The notes beneath the pieces were generated by a model, which did not search any database, was not told the origin of the DNA, and saw only the letters and a list, made by a program, of their open reading frames with translations. A stretch of 55,119 nucleotides of DNA from Clavulina sp. PMI_390 (taxonomy: Eukaryota; Basidiomycota; Agaricomycetes; Cantharellales; Hydnaceae): contig WIDE01000158.1 in the NCBI GenBank assembly GCA_015039315.1, positions 1 to 55,119 on the forward strand, in the 5' to 3' direction. Below are positions 45,786 through 55,119 of this stretch, one piece after another; positions within the stretch are counted from its first letter, which is position 1, and every line of letters starts with the position of its first letter. The translations under genes were made by a program, and so were the position numbers.

Positions 45786-48161
45786 ATGGTCTTCGGCGAC
45801 ACAGACGCGACCGCAGGCGCTAAGGCCAGCATCCTCCAGCCAGAGCAACTTTACTTGCTTACACTCGACGATGGCGCCCAGTTCGTTGGAAAACTCGCGG
45901 ACCCCCAGCACGGCAAGGTCACCCATGTAGGTTTTTGCTCCCCCCCTGCCTCGTTCCTCAGGTCGCTGATGTTCGACTGCCACTCCTCGCTCATCACTTG
46001 ATCACAATGACCCGCCATTCAATGCCTTGTATCTCCTCCCTGGGTTACCCCCTCGCTCGGTAACTTATGCAATGCACCGGATTCGGAATCGATAGAATGT
46101 GGCAGGGAAGAACATACTCTGTTATCGATTGATTTACTGGAGGAGCAGACCTGTCGATGTGCCTGCACGCTTCCTGAGCTGGAGGTAAGGCCCCCTTTTC
46201 TTTCCCCAAAGGGCCTCGACCCCGCCTTGATAGCACGCGGCGTTGGCGTGCCGTGTAGCGAAGAACTTGCACCCCAACACTGACTGACTCGCCCCTCTTC
46301 CACCTCGAACAGCAGCCGACAGAGCATAACCCTAGCCCCCGCACCCTCCGACCTAGCAGTCCTCTTCCTCCGCGCGGCCAATCTCGACCCTCATCAAGGG
46401 GATGATAACACTGATGAATTCGACGACCATCGCAGCTACCACGAGCAGCGCACGAAACGAGGCGACCACCGGGACGCCCTGCCTAAAGGCGAACGAGGCA
46501 TAGGACATCTCTATGGCACGGGTAGCAAAGAGTCGGACGCAGTCTACAGACAAGCGAGCGTCTGGAACGGGTTGCCTGGAGAGACGAGATGGCCGACGTG
46601 GAGGACAGACGATTCCGCGGAAATGCAGCAGGAACAAAACGGATGGCGGTTTGGCGTTACTGGGCTCAAATCCGGCAGGTGGCAGCCCCTCAACATTGAG
46701 TGTCATCGTCTTATCCAAGCATACGGTGACGGTATAAATGACTGCGTCGAGGGCTTCGTAGATGGTCCCCACCCAGACCCCCTCATGGATGTGGACGTTG
46801 GTTCGTGTCGCCGCGAAAGCTGCGCTTGTCGTGCCAACAGCATAGTCAGTGCCATGCCTAATTCCTCGCTAACCCTCCTCTCCGGTCGACGGCAGCGCCC
46901 AGCCACTCCCCCCTCACCTCGCGCCCTCGCCGATATGTCTCTTCGAGTTCCTCCGCCCTACTGCCGCGAATGGGCTGTTAGTCCTACCTCATTCTCCTTA
47001 CCCAGCCCGACGACGACGAGCGGCCCTCCAAGCCCTAGAGACACACAGCATGTCCACTACTCATGGTCCCCGACCTCTCTGTCCTCCCCTTATTCATGGT
47101 CTCATCATCAGCAGTCGCCGCCAAGTCATGCATCGTCAATACCGCCGAACCGCTCTCCTCCACACCACCACCACCAGCATCACCGCCAATACCAGGACCA
47201 GGACCAGGATCGCTTATCACATTTTCCCCCTTCATTCCCCCTCACACCAAGCCACCCACCTATCAAGCAGTACCACCATCGCACTTTTGCCAGCTACCAG
47301 TATCGATACCTCCCCTCCCCCTCTCCCTCTCCAGACCGCTCTTCCCCCTACAACCCCATCCCCATATCCGTCCCACTAGAGTCGAAAGAACGTGCTGGAC
47401 GCGGGGGCGGACGAGAAGACTCTCAGCGTCCTACGCATCCTCACAACGACGTCGCTCGTATGAGCACCGAGTTGGAGCAGTATTCGAACTTCACCACGGC
47501 CGAAGATCGCTTGTCTGCAATGGCGCCGGAAGGGCGGTGGAGCCTTGTCAACGGTGCTGTTGGTGGTATGAGGAGAACGAGCGATTCGTTACAACTAGTA
47601 GGGGCAACCGGCAAGGACGATGAGCTGGCAAAGATGGAGGACTGGGAAGAGGACGGCGGTGATGATGGTGTCGTGGGCGATGACGGTGAACAGGCATGCG
47701 TAGGTGCCAATGGAACAGCAGGAGCCTTGAAGAACGCTGAAGAATTGGCGCAGGCGAAGTGTGATGGTAAACGAGACGTCTTGAGTCCTGAGCCCGTGAG
47801 TCAGGGCGTTTTTCCTCCAAACTTGATTCACAGAGCCCGTTCCAACATCAGCACTCAGCACCGGTTCTCTCCCAGCTCCTCTAACACGAACCGTATTGGC
47901 CTGACGGCCCATCGCGCGGGCAGCGACATTATCAACTCGTTAGAGCCGCAATGCCAGAGCTACTTGGTAATCCAGAACATCACTTTCGGGAGAGGGAAGA
48001 GGTCTCCTAGATTGAGAAGTGAAAGTGACTGGCTCCCTGCGACGACTGGAACACGGCAGCCATCGAGAACCAAAGCGGCCTGTTCCCTAGATGAATGGGA
48101 GCTAGAAATGATGAGCGCTCTACTCAACGTTGGGTCTCGCATGCAGAAGGAACATATATGA
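45786..48161 (+). CDS. G10: family protein, subfamily B, shifted start (692 aa)
   Basis: Exons 45786-45926, 46096-46184 and 46313-48161. The usual MDATA start codon is ACA here (TDATAG). An in-frame ATG six codons earlier gives MVFGDTDATAGAKASILQPE, then LYLLTLDDGAQFVGKLADPQ. Exon 2 gives CYRLIYWRSRPVDVPARFL. Exon 3 opens ITLAPAPSDLAVLFLRAANL, again without the internal Met, so translation has to begin in exon 1. YGDGINDCVEGF is at about residues 214-225. His/Gln-rich runs (HHHHQHHRQYQDQDQDR) lead to HRTFASYQYRYLPSPSPS near 400. An acidic region (EDWEEDGGDDGVVGDDGE) precedes CQSYLVIQNITFGRGKRS and LDEWELEMMSALLNVGSR, followed by an extra MQKEHI. Looks functional. Closest to G11. Confidence 0.76.
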
Positions 48162-50014
48162 AAGGCAAGACGCGCTCACTTGGATCATCAGATGTTCCAC
48201 CGTTTGCACTTTTCTTGTTGGGGCACGTCAATTTCTCCTATTTGATGGCATCTTCCTTCTCGACGATGTCAATATAACATTGGTGTGTCCTGGGTTCAAA
48301 TTTTTCAGTTGCCGATTCCATTGAAGGTTACGGGTTGCAAAGTTCCTATATCGCGAACCTCATCGCGCTTGCTGCACTGGACCCGAACCCGACGAGTCCA
48401 TCCAATGCCATGTTGTTAACTTGCGCAGACATGATGCACGAAGCGCTCATTACTGAGTTTTGAGAACTGGCTGGTGATGCAGACGGCGTATGCTATCTCG
48501 AACGGCAACTAGAGTCCCACCATCAAGCGATGAGGCTCGCTAAATCGTTGCAGTCAAGGCTCCGGTCATGCGAAGGACGATCGAGTTATTCAGTGAAGAA
48601 GAAGCATAGTAGAGACAAATATGAAGCAATCTAGTGTTCGATGTACTGGGGGAGTAGCATGCAAAGGCAGGACTCAGAGTCTCGATTGTATGTGTGAAGT
48701 GTGGGAATTCCCACGTGATTGCCAACGACAGGGACGCCGTGGGAAGCTGGGCGAGAAACATGAATGCTGTCAGTGTAATCTAAACATGACTGAGAGACGC
48801 CTCGGAATGAGGTGAATTCGTTACATGCTCTTTTCCCCTGTTCACGCCCGTCATCTCTATCTTTATGTTCTTGTGACGTGACCTGCTGGAGGAGACCAGC
48901 ACCCTGACGGACAAATTCTTCCTTGACCGAAACTCTCAGGGCGGTTTCATTAGCATCGTGGCATAAATTATTTGATCCACTGACACCGACAAGATGCAAA
49001 TCAGCGTCGGCCCGCCATTAACCAGTGCAAATGTGAACTGTAAGAATGTCAGGTAACAGGTCATGATATCTTGTCCTCGTCGAGTCCCATCAAACACATT
49101 GGTAACATGCTTAGGCGAAGAATTCGTGTGGTTCACTTTTAGGCATGACCCGAGCCCGCTGAATCTTTCGAATTTTACCTCAGCTGAAGAGCCACTGTAT
49201 CTCATCTCCTCTTGATGGAGAGCTTCGGCTTCTCAATCATCTCATATAACCCGCTTGTTGAGTATCTGATTCTGGATTATATCCCGCAGTCGCAGCGCTC
49301 TTCTCACCAATCGTCTCATAATCAGCTTCGCTCTCGCATGGAGGGGATTAACTTCTCACTAGTTCAGTACCCACTTCAAATAGCCTGTGTTTCGTCCACT
49401 CTTCTGAGGGTGCTTGGAACTAAGGCTGTATTAGAGGGTATACGAGCGCCCACCCGAGGCCGCCCGGCCCGCCCGCACGTGGAACTGAAGGGTCCCCAAC
49501 TCAGCTCGATCGGAGATTCTTAGGGACCACGGTACCAAAAAATATTCGCGCTTCATTGTGCGGATTTGAGGGCATTAGGGTACTTAGTGCTCTGACCAAA
49601 TCCGAGCCCGTTGAGTTCTGGAGATGGGACAGTAGGGTTGACGAATTTTCAGGATGGTTTTGATAGGTCAGGGCGCTTGTGAAGCTTGTTAGCGTCTATA
49701 ATTGCTAAATGTACCTAGCTTAGTCGTTGCGTCGGCTGACCGACATGCTAATAATATGTATTGTGTGAATTAGCAATTATATTACCACCACCGCCGTCAC
49801 CGAACGACGTCTAGTTACCGCACAGATAACTGCGCGCGCTGGCAAGTCTCTAGCACGCTTGAAGTCTGCATCGAAGAGATTCGAGATAGGATCTTAAGAC
49901 TTCAAACCTACTCGTAGTGTGGCCCAAGACCTTACACCTGCCCTTGAGAAGGCATTTCATCCACAGCGGGGCATTCACTTTCGCAATTAGACAACCGACA
50001 GACCCCGTAGCTGT
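48162..50014. other. Intergenic between G10 and G11, no supported gene
   Basis: Frames up to about 120 codons occur on both strands without family resemblance. A perfect 14-bp palindrome GTGGGAATTCCCAC at 48711-48724 overlaps a CACGTG at 48722-48727. About 50 bp later, TCAGTGTAATCTAAACATGA looks like a worn copy of the promoter block, but no exon 1 follows. Confidence 0.4.
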
Positions 50015-50020
50015 CACATG
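50015..50020 (+). promoter_or_regulatory. Variant box (CACATG) upstream of G11
   Basis: AGCTGTCACATGTACCAGTG followed by TCACCTCCAGCATGGCCGGA, 363 bp before the start. The context is kept but the core reads CACATG. Confidence 0.5.
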
Positions 50021-50377
50021 TACCAGTGTCACCTCCAGCATGGCCGGAGAGGGACGAGAGGCTCTCCATGAGCCCCTTTTTGCATTGTAACCACCGTCCC
50101 TCTTCCCTGATTTCCATTGATACTCACATAAGATCCCCTCTGCGTGTGTTATATGGTGCCCCTCGTCCCCTTCCTCTCTTCGCCTTCACTTTCGCCACCT
50201 CCAGACGCTCCCGACCGCGCGAATAATATCCCCCCTTCGATGACCTGGCCGCTGGGGCCTCTTCCTATTTTCCGTTATACCCAGCTACCCACAGAACCAT
50301 CATAATTTCTCGACCGGACCCCCCACCTCCCAAAAACAACGATTTTGGAGCCGTGCTGAGACACAGCCGTTGGGCCC

Positions 50378-52522
50378 ATGGATGCTACCGTAGAGGCAGA
50401 GATAGATCAGTATTACCTGCTCACGCTTAATGGCGACTCTCAGTTCATCGGAAAGCTTACGGATGTTCAACATTCCAAGGTCTTCCATGTAAGTCGTTTT
50501 TGCTTCCGCCAACGTTCTCCACGTTGTTGATGCCCACCTGTTTCTCCCCTCCCATTATTTCATCATCATCACACACCATTGAATGTCTTCTGTCCATACC
50601 AATATCTCGGAAACTTTGCAATCCGCCGGGGACGGGAATTGGTAGGATATAGCAGGGAGGAACACACTCTGTTATCGATTAACCTACTGGGGGAGCGCAC
50701 CTGTCGATGTCCCTGCACGTTTTCTTAGCTATAGGTAAGTTTGAGACCCACTGACTTTGAGACCCGCTCCAGTAACGCCTTGATGGCATGCTGCGTTGAC
50801 GGATCGTTCAGCCTAGAAGTTGCGTTTCCACAAAAGACTGACTCACCTCTCTCCTCTATTAATAGTAGTAGAAAACGTCTTACTCGTGCCCCCTTACCTT
50901 CCGACCTCGCACTGCTCTTCGTCAAGGCCGCCAATCCCCACGTCGCTCAACCACAAGACTCTGCTGATGAGCCAGATGACCGCCAAGGGAATCACCACCA
51001 GCGCTCCGTACCGAGGGGTCATTGGAGCACCTCTGGGAGCGAGAACAGCTCGCGCGAGGAGGGTAGGAGAGGGGCAGGGCCTCTCTCCGGCCGGAATGGC
51101 GGGGGGATGGATCTAGTCTATGAGCGACCGAACGCGTCTTCCCGTGCGGGGGTGGGCTTGACTGCAGGGACTGTGTGCAAGAGTAATGTGTCCATGAAAG
51201 CGAAGCAGGAAGGAATCGCCTGGCACTCTGGCGTCAAGGAGCTCGAGCCCGATACATCGCGGCCTCCCGGCGTTGGACATCAGTGCTTCCGGACATACGC
51301 TGGCAGGATATGGAATCGTGCTGATGGCCCTGAAGATAGCTTCAGTAAAGACCGCATGATGCGAGCAGCCTTCGAGTCGAGAACCTGCGAGAGTCGTGCT
51401 CTTCGACCACATACTGAAGTTTATACCACGTCTACCTCCTCTCCAACGCTTTTCCATCGTCGTCAACAGCGCTCAGCCTCTCCCCCTTCCCCTACCGAGT
51501 CGTCCCTCGCCATCGCTAACATCCGTCTTCCACTTCCACTACCCCATATGCGTGAGTGGACCACCAGCCTAACCTCTCCGTCTCTCAGCCCAAACACAAC
51601 GAGCACCTCGACCAGCCCTCCAGAAATGTGGCACGCGAATCGACAATGGTCCCCACCATCCACATCTACATCCTCCTCATACTCACACTCGCGCCATCAG
51701 CACTCGCCATTGAAGCGCGCCTGGTCAACAACATCATACCCATTTCCCTCGCACCAGCACACAGGCCAGCATCGTTCAGTGTACCCTCTCTCTCCAGCTC
51801 ACGCCGCCTCGACTCACGCTCGTACCCAGCATTCCCGCCACCACACATTTGCCAGCTACCAGTACCGATACCTCCCTTCACCTTCCATCCCCTGCGTTTT
51901 CCTCCCCCCTCCTCCCCCCTTCCCCACATCACTGTGCAGAGTGCCTACTGAGGGCGCGAGCGAAACGGAATTGCCCCGCGGTCTTGCATGCCCATCGGAG
52001 CACGAGACCGATGAGCCTGCAAGGGTGGATGACTGGGAAAACCACAAGAGCCAGAATGATATGACGGGTGGAGACCTAGAGGTCGATGACGGGAACAGAG
52101 TGGGGGAGCTGAGCGAGACAGAGGGTCGTCGCGTTGAGGGAGAGCCTTCTGGTAGAGAGAAGATCCTGGTATCTGTGGTTGTCGGTCGGAGCGTACGAGC
52201 TACTCCGAGTTTGAGCCCAAGGGCCAATGTCCAGCGCCAGTTCCTTGTCGGTCCCCCAAAGAAGGCTCGTACTGGTGAGACGCCTCGACACATGAGCAAC
52301 AACGCCACCGAAACGTTGGTGACGCTATGCCAGAGCTACCTGGCCATCCATAACATTACGGCCTGGGAGAGGAAGAGAACTTCTGACTCCAGAAATGACA
52401 GAAGCCGGGTCCCCACAGCGGGAGTCTTGGAGCTATCGCTGAGGAAAGCGAATAGTAATAGCCTAGATGATTGGGAGTGGGGAATGATAGGCATTTTGCT
52501 GAACCTTGGATCTAGGACTTAG
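50378..52522 (+). CDS. G11: family protein, subfamily B (618 aa)
   Basis: Exons 50378-50488, 50646-50734 and 50866-52522. Exon 1 is five codons shorter in the variable linker (MDATVEAEIDQYYLLTLNGD, then SQFIGKL). Exon 2 gives CYRLTYWGSAPVDVPARFL. Exon 3 begins LTRAPLPSDLALLFVKAANP, with Leu at the usual Met. The GIND region is strongly diverged (YAGRIWNRADGPEDS). LFHRRQQRSASPPSPTESS is well kept, and HHTFASYQYRYLPSPS is at about residues 394-406. Compared with G10, part of the acidic region that normally follows is missing. The end has CQSYLAIHNITAWERKRTS and LDDWEWGMIGILLNLGSRT, where WELE became WEWG. The frame is intact. A relic of another copy begins about 0.1 kb after its stop. Confidence 0.75.
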
Positions 52523-52627
52523 GCTACGAGTACGTCGCCTTTTTGGGTTTCGAGTTTCGAGTTTTACGCGCTGGGGCAACATATATGCTAGGGTCCACCA
52601 TATGTTTAATCGATTTGATCGACCGTT

Positions 52628-53280
52628 ATGGCTCTTTCCTGCCAGATCCCAATAGAAAGGCGACAAGATGATGACAACGCTGAGTATGCGAGCGAGTGCG
52701 AATGCCGTCTCAGTTTTGATTATCGCCGCAAAGAAGCTTCCCAACGTGCGCGCGATGTGATCGAGCAGTACCAGATCTTTATATGGGCCGAAGATCGCTC
52801 GCCAACAGAATTCAAGAAAGGTTGTCGAGCGCTGCTGCCACAAAGAAGAGTGGTGTACCCATGGTGGGATCGCAATGGACACCAGGGGGCGGCGACATTG
52901 AGGAGCCGGCAAAGGCGGATCGCTGCGAGGAGGATGAGAGCGTGAATGATGACATGCATGCAGCTCCCGGCAAAAGGGCAGGTGAGTTGACAGACGGTGA
53001 CCAAAGAGAGGTGCGAGGCCGACGGATCATGTGCCCTGATGGACCAAGCTCAAGCTGGAGCAGACACGGTGCTCAACATGTTTCGCCTGTTTACCAATTT
53101 GGAACGACGTGCGGTATCCAGACCTTGTACATACCTAGTAGGCCCAATGGCGAGGTAAAGTCAAGATGCCAGAGCTATCTGGGTGCTGCTCCGTCATTGG
53201 TGATGATGAGACAACGCTCACTGGATGAATAGGAGCTCGGTATGATGAGCACTATGTCGAGTGTCGACTATGAGAAGTAG
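52628..53280 (+). pseudogene. G12: subfamily A half copy, frameshifted and interrupted
   Basis: Corresponds to the second half of G5 exon 3, starting at the RRQDDD-x-x-EYASECE segment. The first frame runs through YQIFIWAEDRSPTEFKKG. Near 52830 the match moves to another frame (GGGDIEEPAKADRCEEDESV) and continues through SRCQSYLGAAPSLVMMRQ to SLDE. There TAG (53230-53232) replaces the Trp codon of DEWEL. The remaining ELGMMSTMSSVDYEK ends at 53278-53280. No exon 1, exon 2 or promoter block is present. The breakpoint lies just behind G11, so this end was joined there by segmental duplication. Not expected to give a family protein. Confidence 0.8.
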
Positions 53281-53479
53281 AGTGGGGCGCGCCTTGTTTT
53301 CGGATTTTGGTTTCACTGACTGGAACGACCTTAGAAGCAACACTCATCTGTGTAATCGACTACCGAACCGTTTCGCGCCTTTTCTTGTCTGCATGTTGTG
53401 GATTATGTGAAGATCATTTGGACCAAGTCTCCATTCTTATTAGATTCTAGCGCGCTAAATTTCAGAATCGAGTCGTCCA
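53281..53479. other. 3' flank of the half copy
   Basis: TTTTCGGATTTTGGTTTCAC and CACTCATCTGTGTAATCGAC match the flank after G5. No gene. Confidence 0.45.
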
Positions 53480-54790
53480 TAGTCATGGCGAGGTCTCTCG
53501 ATTCGAGTGAGTCGAGCAAGGAGTGAATGCGCAACAAGAACAAAGTTCGAAAGGCAAGACCGGAACCCAGCGGCGAATCCCAATTGAAGCATTCCTTCCC
53601 TCCTTGGCCAAACCAGCTATCCTTAACTAAAGACGATTTAATCTGGATGATAGAGAGTTCCGCATCTAACTACGAACTTGGTGGACTGGACTGTAGACGA
53701 CACAGGATGTAAGATTTCGGCCGATTTCGGGCTCGGCGCGAGATGGATACGGACACATTCTCTGGATCTGGTTGTACCTCAGGAAAGCGGGCCCACTACA
53801 CATCCTTCTATGTGTGTACAAAAGGGTTCGCTTTCAAAAACGAGCTCCATGACTAAACCTCGTTGGGACATGAGGAGATCTCACTAGCATGCTTGCGCCA
53901 AATCGATTTGTGTATCTGGAATCTAGCAGGTAATCTTCATGATCTGGCCGAGTATTCCTCGTCACTTGCTCTCAAATGCTAAATGATAGAGGCCTCCTTA
54001 ATCCGAGGGGCTTGTTTTCATACCCAGAAGCAGCATATTAGGCCATGGCACCTGATAGTACCGCATTCGGTGATATTGAGCCTCGACCATTTTGAATCGG
54101 TCTGCGGAAGCAATCATGTCTTGGCTTCTGACTAAGAGAAAAATACTGACGTGTGCGGTATCACCACTCTATGGAAGAACAACTTGAACGGGTCTCGAAC
54201 GATTGTAAATAACCCTTGGAACCTCCATTCATTTTAAGCTAATGATGCTGTAAACGGTCATCCTGCGTCGAGCTATCCCAAACATTTGCCTTGTATTGTC
54301 CACCATGAATGACGTAAATATGCATGGTCTGTGAGGTGAGCACACTAACTTGTCCTTCGGCCGGTTCACTCGTGCCGTTAGCTGAAAGTGAGTTACACTC
54401 TGGAGAATCTTGCATAAGGATGCAGGCGATTATCGTGCTTCAGCCTTTTCTCGCCCACCAGATTTGATGCACGAGTACCTCAAATTTTCTCGCTGTTGTG
54501 CGACTACCGCCCAAGTTATGGGCTTTGTTATTGGGGAGCCTTCACTTGATACAACGTGCCGTCTGTCTCACTATTACGGGATTGATGGGCAAGTCTCCAT
54601 GAACCTTGCGGTTGCTTCCGAGTGACGGGGCTACCCGCCGAGGCAGAAATCACGAGGACGTTTGGGTATACAGCCGGTCGACACGCCCTCACGAAACATC
54701 TAGATCGGCTTGAATTTTGGCACAGATTGACAGCCATGGACGGAGGAGCTGATAGAACAAAAAGTGCTTTTGCGTTGTCTTGAGGTAGCG
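53480..54790 (+). repeat. A-to-B junction module, copy 2
   Basis: Second copy of 24590-25740, sharing AGTACCGCATTCGGTGATAT, GGAAGCAATCATGTCTTGGC, GCTTCTGACTAAGAGA and GGTCTCGAACGATTG. Its right end corresponds to DNA about 1.1-0.75 kb upstream of G6. Short frames inside it are not conserved between the copies. Confidence 0.7.
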
Positions 54791-55079
54791 ACGTTGAGCG
54801 CTGTGCCAGTGCATAGGCTATGTTCTGGATAGACCATCATTTCAGAGAATAATATACGACGATATCCTGCGTATGGATCAAAAAGTGAATATCATGTATA
54901 GCACAATTGAGAGTGATTGGCCTCTGGGACCAAGAACTTGTTGCACCAAGGGCTGTCCACATCCATATGTCAGGCCATCAGGTAGCCACAGCGGTAGCCA
55001 AGGACACCAACGTTGCTAGAACACATATAACCCCCCTTCTAATAGATAAAATGTCCACGAGCGCTCATTCGCCTTTGCA

Positions 55080-55082
<3 letters not shown>
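54791..55082. other. Right flank, no gene
   Basis: No coding sequence seen. By position relative to G6 it would be the stretch just before the promoter of a further family gene lying outside the window. Confidence 0.3.

Positions 55083-55119
<37 letters not shown>
55083..55119. repeat. Terminal run of 37 T
   Basis: The window ends in an uninterrupted T run that is cut by the window edge. It may be a long homopolymer, the poly-A end of a retroelement read on the opposite strand, or an assembly end artefact. No TTAGGG-type repeat is present, so it is not a telomere. Confidence 0.8.

Noticed and set aside
55083..55119. Terminal T run as a telomere
   Set aside because: No TTAGGG-like or other telomeric unit is present near either end of the window.
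1..55119. Transposable elements, CRISPR arrays, tRNA or rRNA genes
   Set aside because: I saw no reverse transcriptase, transposase or integrase motifs, no terminal repeats that bracket a unit, no regularly spaced repeat array, and no tRNA or rRNA signature. The dispersed repeats are explained by duplication of family units.

Overview
The window looks like chromosomal DNA of a filamentous fungus, most likely a basidiomycete. This is an inference: the introns are short (about 120-185 bp) with GTAGGT/GTAAG donors, CTGAC/CTAAC branch-point-like boxes and YAG acceptors, there is no operon structure, and the genes are strongly diverged tandem paralogues. I found no rRNA, tRNA, CRISPR array, intact transposon or recognisable housekeeping gene.

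Almost everything here is one gene family that I cannot match to any family I know. Eleven long copies, called G1-G11 here, lie at 1618-3230(+), 6498-8560(+), 10819-13092(+), 16250-18645(+), 22126-24335(+), 26493-28888(+), 32377-30099(-), 36824-34518(-), 41864-39587(-), 45786-48161(+) and 50378-52522(+). There is also a broken half copy at 52628-53280(+) and several C-terminal relics (about 3326-3640, 9240-9640, 14599-14730, 33560-33630, 38590-38683). Every long copy has three exons. Exon 1 is 111-141 nt and starts MDATA in most copies, then E-x-Y-x-LTLDDGSQFVGKLADPQHGKVFH. Exon 2 is 89-93 nt and encodes a core of the form CYRLTYWGSxPVDVPARFLSW. Exon 3 is about 1.1-1.9 kb and encodes a long Ser/Pro/His-rich, probably disordered region with short conserved islands: an APSPxDLSxLFLRAVAL helix, YGDGINDxxxGVExxxES, RRRQQRSxSPPS, xxFASYQYRYLPSP near residue 400, CQSYLxIQNIT, and a C-terminal LDEWELEMMSxLLNVGSR.

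Two subfamilies can be told apart. Subfamily A (G2, G5, G9, the half copy, the 9.2-9.6 kb relic) reads M-T-x-APS-x-x-D-L/V-SELF near the start of exon 3. Subfamily B (the rest) reads WAPS or RAPS followed by a DL(S/A)xLF-type helix. Each subfamily has its own long, shared flanking DNA, so duplication involved several-kb units and not just coding sequence. G7-G9 are inverted relative to the rest.

The upstream DNA of the genes is also conserved in modules. A GGTCACGTG box lies 293-374 bp before the start codon of every long copy, with a one- or two-base decay in G7 and G11. A CTTCGGCYCCG box lies about 0.7-0.87 kb upstream of many copies, and a T-rich GATCACCTGATTTTTTTC box about 1.0-1.1 kb upstream. 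The family therefore looks like a co-regulated, fast-evolving birth-and-death cluster. Several members are damaged: G1 is C-terminally truncated, G4 has a one-base G-run frameshift in exon 2, and G6 has a CAA-to-TAA nonsense codon. The molecular function is unknown. The window ends in a 37-base T run, and the flank before it matches the upstream flank of G6, so another copy probably lies just beyond the right edge.
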